In this document: positions 1 to 6,045 of the stretch, piece after piece | How the letters are laid out: each line of letters opens with the position of its first letter | How positions within the stretch are numbered: position 1 is the stretch's first letter | Source of the DNA: an uncultured Clostridia bacterium | GTDB lineage: Bacteria > Bacillota > Clostridia > Oscillospirales > Ruminococcaceae | Reading direction: 5' to 3' | DNA: 8,055 bases | NCBI GenBank assembly: GCA_945867255.1 | Contig: CAMBHV010000048.1 | Location: 1-8,055, forward strand | Position numbers and translations under genes: made by a program | Notes under the pieces: generated by a model | What the model was told of the DNA's origin: nothing | What the model saw: the letters and a program-made list of their open reading frames with translations, nothing else | Database searches by the model: none

Positions 1-123
1 GAAAACTGCTATCGAGATATTGCCATACGGAAGGCACCGCTTGGGCAACCGGGGCAGGAGTTTCTTCATACTCTGCAGAATGACATTGTCAGCCTTGTGC
101 AAACCGTGCCTGTAGTTCGATAA
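1..123 (+). CDS. 3' fragment of a plus-strand gene, possibly a LysR-type regulator
   Basis: Frame 1 is open from the first base of the window to a TAA at 121-123, giving the last 40 residues of a protein whose start lies outside. The fragment contains YRDIAIRKAPLG followed by GQEFLHTL. This loosely resembles the end of LysR-family effector domains, where a strand with an arginine is followed by a helix carrying an F..xL pattern. That assignment is by eye and weak. An open stretch of 40 codons could occur by chance (roughly one in seven), but a hairpin begins directly at the stop, as expected for a real gene end. If it is a LysR regulator, it could control a neighbouring gene, but nothing here shows that. 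Confidence 0.45.
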   Translation, partial: ENCYRDIAIRKAPLGQPGQEFLHTLQNDIVSLVQTVPVVR

Positions 124-148
124 ATAAAAATCGCAGGCCGATTTTTAT
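124..148 (+). terminator. hairpin at the end of the partial left-edge gene, weak intrinsic terminator
   Basis: A 10-bp stem (124-133 with 139-148, loop CAGGC) starts immediately after the TAA of the left-edge frame. Its 3' arm contains five T's, so the run of U would be partly inside the stem. The GC core is short, so termination may be inefficient, but the position directly at a stop codon supports the role. Confidence 0.45.
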
Positions 149-176
149 GCACAGCCCGTAATGTAACGGGATGTGT
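149..176. other. stem-loop of unknown role between two terminator hairpins
   Basis: GCACA-g-CCCGT (149-159) pairs with ACGGG-a-TGTGT (166-176) around a 6-nt loop, with one G/A mismatch and a closing G/T wobble. No T-run follows on either strand, so it is not a canonical terminator. It could be an operator or a transcript-end structure. The rest of the 124-309 gap shows no gene. Confidence 0.4.
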
Positions 177-202
177 AAACTATGTAAACGATTATATCAC
201 AG

Positions 203-248
203 CAAAATCAAAAGGGAACGGGCAAATATGCGCTCGTTCCCTTTTTTG
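203..248. terminator. bidirectional intrinsic terminator for metY operon and left-edge gene
   Basis: AAAAGGGAACG (210-220) pairs perfectly with CGTTCCCTTTT (235-245). The stem extends by a G/T wobble and two GC pairs to leave an 8-nt loop. On the plus strand the stem runs into T242-T247. On the minus strand it ends in TTTT-GA-TTTT (213-204). It lies about 65 nt past the metY stop, so it is the likely end of the leftward operon and a backup terminator for the gene entering from the left. Confidence 0.8.
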
Positions 249-309
249 GATGTTTTACTATATTTTTATGTTTTTTTTCGTCTTTCTGCCAACGCACCCG
301 CGCCTATTC

Positions 310-1584
310 TCACTGGTGCAACGCCGCAAATCCCTTTTCCAGGTCTGCCAGGATATCGTCGATATGCTCCAGGCCCACGGATAGACGAATCAACCCCGGC
401 GTGATCCCTGCGGCTACCAGTTGTTCATCGGTAAGCTGCCGGTGTGTGGAAGACGCCGGATGCAGCACACATGTGCAGATATCAGCCACATGCACCACAT
501 TATTTGCCAATTGCAAGCTGTCCATAAATTTCACGGCGCTCTCGCGCCCTCCTTTTACGGAGAACGAGATCACACCCGCGCAACCTTTCGGCAGATATTT
601 TTTCGCCAACGCCGCATAGGGGCTGCTTTCCAGAGTAGGATAGTTGACAAATTCCACTTCGCTCCGTGCAGCCAGATACTGCGCCACCTGTTCTGCATTA
701 CGGCAGTGGCGTTCCATGCGAACCGCCAACGTCTGCAGGCCCAGATCCAGTAAAAAGGCCGTATGCGCAGCCGGATACATCCCAAAATCCCGCATCAGCT
801 GCACGCGCGCTTTGGTAATGTAGGCAGCCTTTCCAAACTGTTTTGTGTACGTGACGCCGTGATAACTTTCATCCGGTGTACACAGCTCTTCAAACTTGCC
901 GTTTTCCCAGTTGAAATTGCCGGAATCCACCAGTGCACCGCCCACCTGAACGGCATGGCCGTCCATATACTTCGTGGTGGAATGCACTACGATATCAGCA
1001 CCCCATTCAAACGGGCGGCAAAGCACCGGCGTGGCAAACGTGTTATCCACGATCAGCGGTACGCCGTTTGCGTGCGCCAGCTTGGCAAATTTTTCTATGT
1101 CAAACACCGCAATCGCCGGGTTTGCAATGGTTTCACCGAATACAGCCTTCGTGTTCGGGCGGAAAGCTTTCTGCAACTGGTCAACAGGGGCATCGGCATC
1201 CACAAATGTGCAATCAATGCCAAATTTCTTCAAGGTAACCGCAAACAGGTTCACCGTTCCGCCGTAAATGGTGGAGGCAGAGATGAAATGATCCCCCGCT
1301 TTTGCAATATTCAGAATGGAAAGCAAGCTGGCAGCCTGGCCGGACGTCGTGCACAGTGCCCCCACGCCACCTTCCATCGCCGCGATCTTTTCTTCCACAA
1401 AACCTACGGTGGGGTTAGAGATGCGTGAATACATGTGTCCGTCCGCAGTCAGATCAAACAGCTGGCCAATATGGTTGGTAGAGTCATATGTATATGTGGT
1501 GCTTTGATAAATGGGCATTGCTTTCGGCTGGCCATTGCCTGGTTTGTAGCCTTCATGCAGACATTGTGTTTCGATATGTGCCAT
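310..1584 (-). CDS. metY: O-acetylhomoserine sulfhydrylase (PLP-dependent, Cys/Met metabolism family)
   Basis: This 424-aa cytosolic enzyme is predicted to make homocysteine (and acetate) from O-acetylhomoserine and sulfide in direct-sulfhydrylation methionine synthesis. It is a fold-type I PLP enzyme. Visible marks are YSRISNPT at 52-59, the cofactor-phosphate loop around SGQAA at 81-85, stacking Tyr107, VDNTFATP at 179-186 with Asp180 for the pyridine nitrogen, HSTTKYMDGH at 201-210 with Lys205 as the Schiff-base lysine, and a C-terminal HPASSTHRQL/IRLSVGLEH block for the substrate carboxylate. Length and the insert before the C-terminal domain fit O-acetylhomoserine sulfhydrylases (about 425-430 aa) better than the shorter cystathionine enzymes. 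The start is supported by AGAGGGG 8 nt upstream. It is the third gene of the leftward operon, 54 bp after the kinase gene. No SAM riboswitch or T-box precedes it. Family certain; exact substrate (acetyl versus succinyl ester) inferred. Confidence 0.93.
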   Translation of the reverse strand: MAHIETQCLHEGYKPGNGQPKAMPIYQSTTYTYDSTNHIGQLFDLTADGHMYSRISNPTVGFVEEKIAAMEGGVGALCTTSGQAASLLSILNIAKAGDHFISASTIYGGTVNLFAVTLKKFGIDCTFVDADAPVDQLQKAFRPNTKAVFGETIANPAIAVFDIEKFAKLAHANGVPLIVDNTFATPVLCRPFEWGADIVVHSTTKYMDGHAVQVGGALVDSGNFNWENGKFEELCTPDESYHGVTYTKQFGKAAYITKARVQLMRDFGMYPAAHTAFLLDLGLQTLAVRMERHCRNAEQVAQYLAARSEVEFVNYPTLESSPYAALAKKYLPKGCAGVISFSVKGGRESAVKFMDSLQLANNVVHVADICTCVLHPASSTHRQLTDEQLVAAGITPGLIRLSVGLEHIDDILADLEKGFAALHQ

Positions 1585-1612
1585 AATCGTATCCCCTCTC
1601 TATATCTTGCAG

Positions 1613-1633
1613 CCGGTGTCCAAAAGACACCGG
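1613..1633 (-). other. intercistronic hairpin between the kinase fusion gene and metY
   Basis: A perfect 8-bp stem, CCGGTGTC (1613-1620) and GACACCGG (1626-1633), with a 5-nt loop lies 5 nt after the kinase stop and 22 nt before the metY ribosome binding site region. On the minus strand no U-run follows (CTGCAAGATA), so it is unlikely to terminate well. A barrier protecting the upstream message, a processing site or a partial attenuator are all possible. Confidence 0.6.
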
Positions 1634-1638
1634 GCCTG

Positions 1639-3261
1639 TCAGCTGTATTTCTGCACAATGGCAAGCATTTCCTGCCAATGCGCCTCCATATCCGCCACCA
1701 GCTTAAACTGTGTACGGCACCGCTCCAGATTATGGGAAGCATGCGTCACGCGGAAATAGCTGTCGCCTTCCAGATAATCTGTCAAAAAGCGAATGCCACA
1801 TTCCAGCGTCATCAGTTTTGCGCCCCAGGGCAGATATTGTTTTTCCTTCGGTGTCAGGGCGCTGCCTGCAGCCTCCAGATATCCCTTTGTATATGCTTCA
1901 AACAGTTCCAGGCTGAAATGCACTTTGGAAAGATCCGGTTCGTCTTCCGCTGCTGTAGAGGCACCAAAACGGATAGAATCCCCATAGTCGTTCAGCGCGA
2001 GGCCAGGCATGATGGTGTCCAAATCAATCACGCACAGGCCCTCGCCTGTTTTTTCGTCAAACAGAATATTATTCAGCTTGGTATCGTTATGCGTCACACG
2101 CAAAGGCAACTCGCCTTTTTCCAGAAGGTCCATCAACACAGGGCAGTCTGCCCGATGTGCCTGCACGAAAGCGATCTCCGGTTTTGCCCGACGCGCACGG
2201 TTTTTCACATCTCGTGCAAGGGCTGTGTCAAAATCTGCCAGGCGTTTGCGGGTGTCATGAAACTTTTCAATGGTTTCGTGCAGCGTATCCGCCGGATATG
2301 CTTCCAGTGCGCACAGGAACGCACCGAAGCTTTTGCCGGAATTGTAAAAATCCTGCGCGGTACGCACACTTTCAATACAAACAGAATCTGCAATAAAGTT
2401 GTAGCAACGCCAAGGGCTTCCATCGGCATCTTCATAATATGGCTCGCCGGCCCTTGTTTTCAGATAACTTAGTGTCTCGCGGTCCGCGTCGCCGCCGCGC
2501 GCAAGAATCTGCCGGCGCAGATATTCTGTGACCCCGAAAATGTTTTCCATCACTTCCAGCGGTTTTTTGAACACGGCCGTATTGATGCGCTGCATCACAT
2601 ACCGCAGTTCGCCGGCCCCTTCGCCTATATAAATTGCATACGTGTCGTTGATATGCCCGGCGCCAAAGGGCTTTACATAGCTTGCCTTTTCCCCCAGCTT
2701 GAAGGCATATAATGCCTCCTCCAGCGGGCTTCCCGCCTTTACGCCAGGAATCGCGCGCCGTTCTGGCGCTACCACTTCTGCTGCCTCTGTGTGGCGGCAC
2801 TCTTCCAGGTGTGCCCAGCCCTTAATGGTGGCATGCAGGTTGGCATGTGCACCATCCGACAACACGGCGTCATGATCCACCAGTGCACCGGCGTTTACAA
2901 GGCAGGCGCGCCCCAACCTGGCTGCTGTATTCACAATGGCACCCTGCATCACAAGGCATCCTTCCTGCATTTGCGCGGTAGGGCTGACGATCGCCGTAGG
3001 GTGCACGATACATGGCACATGATAGCCGGCGGCCATCAGCTTTTCCGTCCAGGCCAAACGCAGGCGGTTCTCCCCAAAAGCAGCCACCGCCTCCGGATAG
3101 GCTGCACGCAGTTCCGTATAATCTACGCATTTCCCTGCTACAGCCTCACCACGCACTGCGTCATCCAGAAAACGCACCCCGCTCCAGTTTCCTGTGGCCA
3201 AAGCTACTTCGCCTACCATGCGGCCAAGGCCGCCGCAGCCTATGATCAGCAATTCAGACAT
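1639..3261 (-). CDS. fusion protein: NeuD/PglD-like acyltransferase module + NahK-like N-acetylhexosamine kinase
   Basis: Two proteins are joined in 540 aa. Residues 1-80 are a PglD_N-type Rossmann-like domain (LLIIGCGGLGRMV, then FLDD at 31-34). Residues 85-165 are hexapeptide-repeat beta-helix with VDHD at 128-131, His130 matching the catalytic base of PglD/NeuD acetyltransferases. A linker at 166-195 leads to a phosphotransferase domain to the end. There GHINDTY (202-208), VMQRINTAVFKKP (222-234), catalytic HNDTKLNN (391-398, Asp393) and metal-binding DLDT (413-416) match Bifidobacterium NahK, which phosphorylates GlcNAc/GalNAc at C1 using ATP. Kinase identity is strong by motif; the sugar is inferred. 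Met at 3261 is chosen over 3270 because it aligns with the paralogue's start and AAGGGG sits 10 nt upstream, whereas it nearly abuts the upstream ATG. The gene overlaps the upstream stop by 8 nt (ATGTCTGA), implying translational coupling. The last beta-helix turns look degenerate, so the acyltransferase half may be inactive. Confidence 0.85.
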   Translation of the reverse strand: MSELLIIGCGGLGRMVGEVALATGNWSGVRFLDDAVRGEAVAGKCVDYTELRAAYPEAVAAFGENRLRLAWTEKLMAAGYHVPCIVHPTAIVSPTAQMQEGCLVMQGAIVNTAARLGRACLVNAGALVDHDAVLSDGAHANLHATIKGWAHLEECRHTEAAEVVAPERRAIPGVKAGSPLEEALYAFKLGEKASYVKPFGAGHINDTYAIYIGEGAGELRYVMQRINTAVFKKPLEVMENIFGVTEYLRRQILARGGDADRETLSYLKTRAGEPYYEDADGSPWRCYNFIADSVCIESVRTAQDFYNSGKSFGAFLCALEAYPADTLHETIEKFHDTRKRLADFDTALARDVKNRARRAKPEIAFVQAHRADCPVLMDLLEKGELPLRVTHNDTKLNNILFDEKTGEGLCVIDLDTIMPGLALNDYGDSIRFGASTAAEDEPDLSKVHFSLELFEAYTKGYLEAAGSALTPKEKQYLPWGAKLMTLECGIRFLTDYLEGDSYFRVTHASHNLERCRTQFKLVADMEAHWQEMLAIVQKYS

Positions 3262-3775
3262 GTACGCCATTCCCCTTTCCGGCCACCGGTACGCGTGCCA
3301 GCACGCATCCGGAATCTATTTTGGCCTGTGCCGGCACACGGTTGCCTGCTTTCACCACCGCGCCCGGCGCAAGATGTGCACACGCACCCAGTACGCAGTC
3401 ATGGTCCAGAATAGCGCCAATGTTTACAATAGCGCCTTCTTCCACCACGCTGCCTGTTCCTACACAAGCCATCGCAAGTACCACGCTGCCAGGGGCCAGC
3501 ACCGCACTGGGGCTCACAAAACTTTGTATATGCCGGATAACCGGCAGCCGAAACCCCGCAGCCTTCAACCTTTGCAGCCAATGTGCCCGCAGCACATTAT
3601 CTCCAAAAGCGGGATACGCAAAAGCGTATTCATTCAAAAACTGTGCATATTTCTCACAAGGAGCCTTTGCCAGAGGTGAGGCATCGTCCAGGAAGGCAAC
3701 CTCAAACCGGCCCGACACTGCTTCCGCCACAGTGCGCCCATATCCGCCTGCCCCAAGGATCAGCAGCTTTTCCAT
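3254..3775 (-). CDS. stand-alone NeuD/PglD-like sugar O/N-acyltransferase family protein
   Basis: A 173-aa cytosolic protein of the sialic acid O-acetyltransferase NeuD/PglD family, which acetylates sugars or amino-sugar nucleotides using acetyl-CoA. Residues 1-75 form the small Rossmann-like domain (KLLILGAGGYGRTVAEAV at 3-20, then FLDD at 28-31). Residues 85-160 carry hexapeptide-type repeats of a left-handed beta-helix. LDHD at 123-126 supplies His125, equivalent to the PglD catalytic base. It is shorter than typical NeuD/PglD proteins (about 195-215 aa) and ends in an irregular VPVAGKGNGVHV tail, so the last acetyl-CoA-binding coils may be reduced. The start at 3775 has GGAGGAGG (3780-3787) at ideal spacing; an in-frame ATG at 3802 lacks a comparable site. 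It is paralogous to the N-terminal module of the next gene and overlaps it by 8 nt. Substrate unknown; an amino sugar shared with the downstream kinase is inferred. Confidence 0.8.
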   Translation of the reverse strand: MEKLLILGAGGYGRTVAEAVSGRFEVAFLDDASPLAKAPCEKYAQFLNEYAFAYPAFGDNVLRAHWLQRLKAAGFRLPVIRHIQSFVSPSAVLAPGSVVLAMACVGTGSVVEEGAIVNIGAILDHDCVLGACAHLAPGAVVKAGNRVPAQAKIDSGCVLARVPVAGKGNGVHV

Positions 3776-3862
3776 AATGCCTCCTCCGTTTCTTTCGCCC
3801 ACATGGCGGCTGACGCGGATATACCACGTTGCGCCGTATGTCTGTATGTATCAGGTGGACAC

Positions 3863-3891
3863 ATTATATCATACGTATAGAAAAATGAACA
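3863..3891 (-). promoter_or_regulatory. extended -10 promoter of the leftward sugar/metY operon
   Basis: Read on the minus strand there is a perfect TATAAT (3868-3863) preceded by TG-A, making a consensus extended -10 element, and a weak -35 TGTTCA (3891-3886) at 17-nt spacing. Transcription would start near 3856, giving a leader of about 80 nt before the first gene. An 8-bp palindrome ATACGTAT (3871-3878) sits between the -35 and -10 and could be an operator. Confidence 0.72.
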
Positions 3892-4016
3892 CCCCTGCAG
3901 CTTACTTGGCAACAGCCCTGCTCCTATCTATACCATTTTGGTGGAATTACACAACTTTGGCCGGTTTTACCCATAAAACTTTTTCGTGCGCGCGCTTGTT
4001 TCGCCGCAAAAAGCCT

Positions 4017-4045
4017 TTGCCTAAATTGTGAAAATTGTTTATACT
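4017..4045 (+). promoter_or_regulatory. candidate sigma-A promoter of the potABCD-like operon
   Basis: TTGCCT (4017-4022) and TATACT (4040-4045) are separated by 17 nt, matching the housekeeping consensus at 4 of 6 and 5 of 6 positions. Transcription would begin near 4052, leaving a leader of about 57 nt. A second reading with TTGTGA (4026-4031) and TAAAAT (4046-4051) has only a 14-nt spacer and is less likely. Confidence 0.6.
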
Positions 4046-4065
4046 TAAAATGATTTGTTAAGTTG

Positions 4066-4091
4066 GCACGGCAAACGCCGTGCACGGTTTT
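4066..4091 (+). promoter_or_regulatory. leader hairpin and palindrome before potA
   Basis: GCACGGC (4066-4072) pairs with GCCGTGC (4077-4083) around an AAAC loop, 15 nt before the potA ribosome binding site. Four bases later comes TTTT. The 3' arm also belongs to a perfect 10-bp palindrome CCGTGCACGG (4078-4087). The element could be an operator just downstream of the start site, a weak attenuator, or a 5'-end stabiliser; the sequence does not decide. Confidence 0.5.
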
Positions 4092-4108
4092 ATGCAAAAG
4101 GAGAACCC

Positions 4109-5185
4109 ATGAGCGATACCATTCTGGAACTGGATCATATTGAAAAAAGCTTTGGCGGCACAAGTGTGTTACACGGGGTGAGCCTGAGCGTACAGCATGG
4201 CGAATTTGTCACCTTGCTGGGCCCATCCGGCTGTGGCAAAACCACCACATTACGCATCATTGCCGGGCTGGAAACACCGGATGCCGGCCGTGTTTTGCTG
4301 CGCGGCACAGACATGACAGCTGCGCCTCCGGAAAAGCGGGATGTAAATACCGTGTTTCAGAATTATGCCCTGTTTCCCCATATGACCGTTGCCGCCAACA
4401 TTGGTTACAGCCTAAAGTTGAAAAAAATGCCTCGCACTGAAATTGCGGCACAGGTGCAGCAGGCGCTGGAACTGGTGCAGCTGGATGGGTTTGGCACACG
4501 CATGCCGGCCGAACTTTCCGGTGGGCAGCGCCAGCGCGTAGCCATTGCGCGCGCACTGGTGAACCGCCCCAGCGTACTTTTGCTGGACGAGCCACTTGGC
4601 GCGCTGGACCTGCAACTTCGCCGTCAGATGCAGCTGGAGCTCAAGCGCCTGCAAAAGCAGCTTGGGCTTACCTTTATTTACATCACACATGACCAGGAAG
4701 AAGCACTGAACATGTCCGACCGCATTGCTGTCATGCACGAGGGCCGTTTCGAGCAGGTAGGCACACCTGCCGAAGTGTACGACCGCCCGCGCACCTCTTT
4801 TGTAGCACGCTTTGTAGGCACGGCCAACATTGTAAAGGGGCAGGTGTTACAAAATGAGGAAGGCATTCTCACAGTGCACACCGCCGGCGGGCAAGTCCCT
4901 GCACTTTGCTGCAACTGCGGCAAAGGCGCAGGAGACGGTGTGACACTGGCCGTACGCAGCGAGCATGTAGAGTTCTGCACAGAGGGCGGTATTCCGGCAA
5001 CCGTAAAGGAAAAGACGTTTGCAGGCGGCATGCTGCGCATCTCGCTGGCCCTGGAAAATGGTGACGAACTGGTTGCTTCACGTCATGGCATCGATATTGC
5101 CCTTTCGGCAGGCGAAGGGGTACGTGTAACGTGGTCTGCCCAGAACGCCGTGCCTGTGGATACCCACACGGAGGCGCAAGTATGA
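4109..5185 (+). CDS. potA: PotA-type ABC transporter ATP-binding protein
   Basis: The 358-aa cytoplasmic ATPase powers the importer encoded by the next three genes. The nucleotide-binding domain fills residues 5-240: Walker A GPSGCGKT at 38-45, Q-loop Gln84, signature LSGGQ at 136-140, Walker B VLLLDE at 156-161 with catalytic Glu161, and H-loop His194 in ITHDQEEAL. Residues 241-358 form a TOBE-type regulatory domain, as in PotA and related MalK/FbpC-like ATPases; length is close to the family's usual 350-380. The chosen ATG has AGGAG 5 nt upstream; the longer frame from 4055 would run through the leader hairpin and lacks a site. The stop overlaps the next start as ATGA. A C267-C268-N-C270 cluster in the TOBE region is unusual but has no assigned role. 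Polyamine specificity is a family label and rests on the solute-binding protein, which is atypical here. Confidence 0.93.
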   Translation: MSDTILELDHIEKSFGGTSVLHGVSLSVQHGEFVTLLGPSGCGKTTTLRIIAGLETPDAGRVLLRGTDMTAAPPEKRDVNTVFQNYALFPHMTVAANIGYSLKLKKMPRTEIAAQVQQALELVQLDGFGTRMPAELSGGQRQRVAIARALVNRPSVLLLDEPLGALDLQLRRQMQLELKRLQKQLGLTFIYITHDQEEALNMSDRIAVMHEGRFEQVGTPAEVYDRPRTSFVARFVGTANIVKGQVLQNEEGILTVHTAGGQVPALCCNCGKGAGDGVTLAVRSEHVEFCTEGGIPATVKEKTFAGGMLRISLALENGDELVASRHGIDIALSAGEGVRVTWSAQNAVPVDTHTEAQV

Positions 5186-6045
5186 GAAACCATGGCCGCA
5201 GCCGGGCAGGGATCTGGCTGATGCTGGCACCTTTATATCTGTTCACTTTGCTGTTTGTGGCGGGCCCGCTTATCTATATGGTTGTGCTTAGCTTTCAGCA
5301 ACGCGCCGAGGTGTGGGGTGTCGTGCATACTTTCACACTGGATAATTACAAAAATATTCTAACGCCTGTTTACCTGCAAACATTTGTGGAATCGTTCAAG
5401 CTGGCGCTTACCAGCACGGCTCTCATCACATTGATCGGGTATCCGTTCGGCTATTTTATGGCAAAGCTGCCGGCCATCTGGAAAAAACGCATGATGCTTT
5501 TGATCATGATCCCGTTCTGGACGAACTCTTTGATTCGCTTGTATGGATGGATCATCATCTTTCGGGCAAACGGCTCGCTGGACAAAATTTTGATGGGCCT
5601 TGGGCTTACAGATTCCCCATTGAAATTGCTGTACACTTATCCGGCTGTGGTAGTGGGCATGGTGTATGCGCTGCTGCAGTTCATGATTCTTGCGGTATAT
5701 TCCAGTGCAGAAAAAATGGATTGGAGCCTTGTGGAAGCTGCACGCGACCTCGGGGCATCGCCATTGCGCGCCTTTTATACCGTTACCCTGAAGATGACCC
5801 TGCCGGGCCTTTTGTCCGGTATTATTCTGACATTTATCCCATCCATGGGGCTGTTCTTTATCGCGGATATTCTGGGAGGCAATAAAGTAGTACTGGTGGG
5901 CAGCCTGATCCAGGATCAGTTGATGAAAGCCCATAATCAGCCCTTTGCTGCCGCACTGAGCCTTGTATTGATGGTGCTTACCACGCTGATGATCAGCCTG
6001 TACAAACGCGTCACCCACTCCAGCGAACTGGAGGGCCTGCTATGA
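5182..6045 (+). CDS. potB: PotB-type ABC transporter permease
   Basis: A 287-aa integral membrane protein, one half of the translocation channel. About six membrane segments are visible (near 12-36, 71-95, 104-127, 152-176, 208-231 and 256-274). The EAA loop that docks on the ATPase is EAARDLGASPLRAFYTVTL at 185-203. The N-terminus is short and basic before the first segment, as expected for PotB/HisM-like permeases. The start at 5182 is set by GGAGG at 5170-5174, 7 nt upstream, and by the 4-nt ATGA overlap with potA; the longer in-frame start at 5131 would lie deep inside potA. It overlaps potC in the same way, so the three membrane-complex subunits are likely translationally coupled. Confidence 0.93.
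   Translation: MRNHGRSRAGIWLMLAPLYLFTLLFVAGPLIYMVVLSFQQRAEVWGVVHTFTLDNYKNILTPVYLQTFVESFKLALTSTALITLIGYPFGYFMAKLPAIWKKRMMLLIMIPFWTNSLIRLYGWIIIFRANGSLDKILMGLGLTDSPLKLLYTYPAVVVGMVYALLQFMILAVYSSAEKMDWSLVEAARDLGASPLRAFYTVTLKMTLPGLLSGIILTFIPSMGLFFIADILGGNKVVLVGSLIQDQLMKAHNQPFAAALSLVLMVLTTLMISLYKRVTHSSELEGLL

Larger units (their letters stand above)
3776..4108. other. 333-bp divergent intergenic region with no gene
   Basis: This stretch separates the two divergent operons and has no convincing coding sequence in any frame. It holds the leftward extended -10 promoter near its left third, the rightward promoter and leader hairpin at its right end, and between them an AT-rich segment. That segment includes a weak 6-bp stem (GTTTTA 3964-3969 with TAAAAC 3974-3979) followed by five T's, which could limit leftover plus-strand transcription but is too weak to call a terminator. 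Confidence 0.7.

Noticed and set aside
171..404. Short plus-strand frame starting in the left noncoding region
   Set aside because: It crosses the terminator hairpin and runs into metY antisense; no ribosome binding site.
763..1428. Plus-strand open frame (221 codons) opposite metY
   Set aside because: It mirrors the codon structure of metY, a well-conserved enzyme; composition is typical of antisense shadows.
1585..1620. Separate metY promoter using TATAGA
   Set aside because: The start of transcription would fall within or just before the ribosome binding site, and no -35 lies at proper spacing.
1435..2472. Long plus-strand open frame (345 codons) opposite the kinase gene
   Set aside because: It is antisense to a protein with clear kinase motifs, is rich in Cys/His/Arg/Phe of shadow type, has no plausible ribosome binding site, and matches no recognisable family.
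3776..4108. Riboswitch (SAM, T-box or similar) in the divergent intergenic region
   Set aside because: The leftward leader (about 80 nt) and rightward leader (about 57 nt) are too short, and neither shows a T-box or SAM-type core that I can recognise.
5359..6018. Minus-strand open frame (219 codons) opposite potB
   Set aside because: Its His/Gln-rich composition is the complement of a hydrophobic permease; potB has a convincing start, membrane segments and EAA loop.
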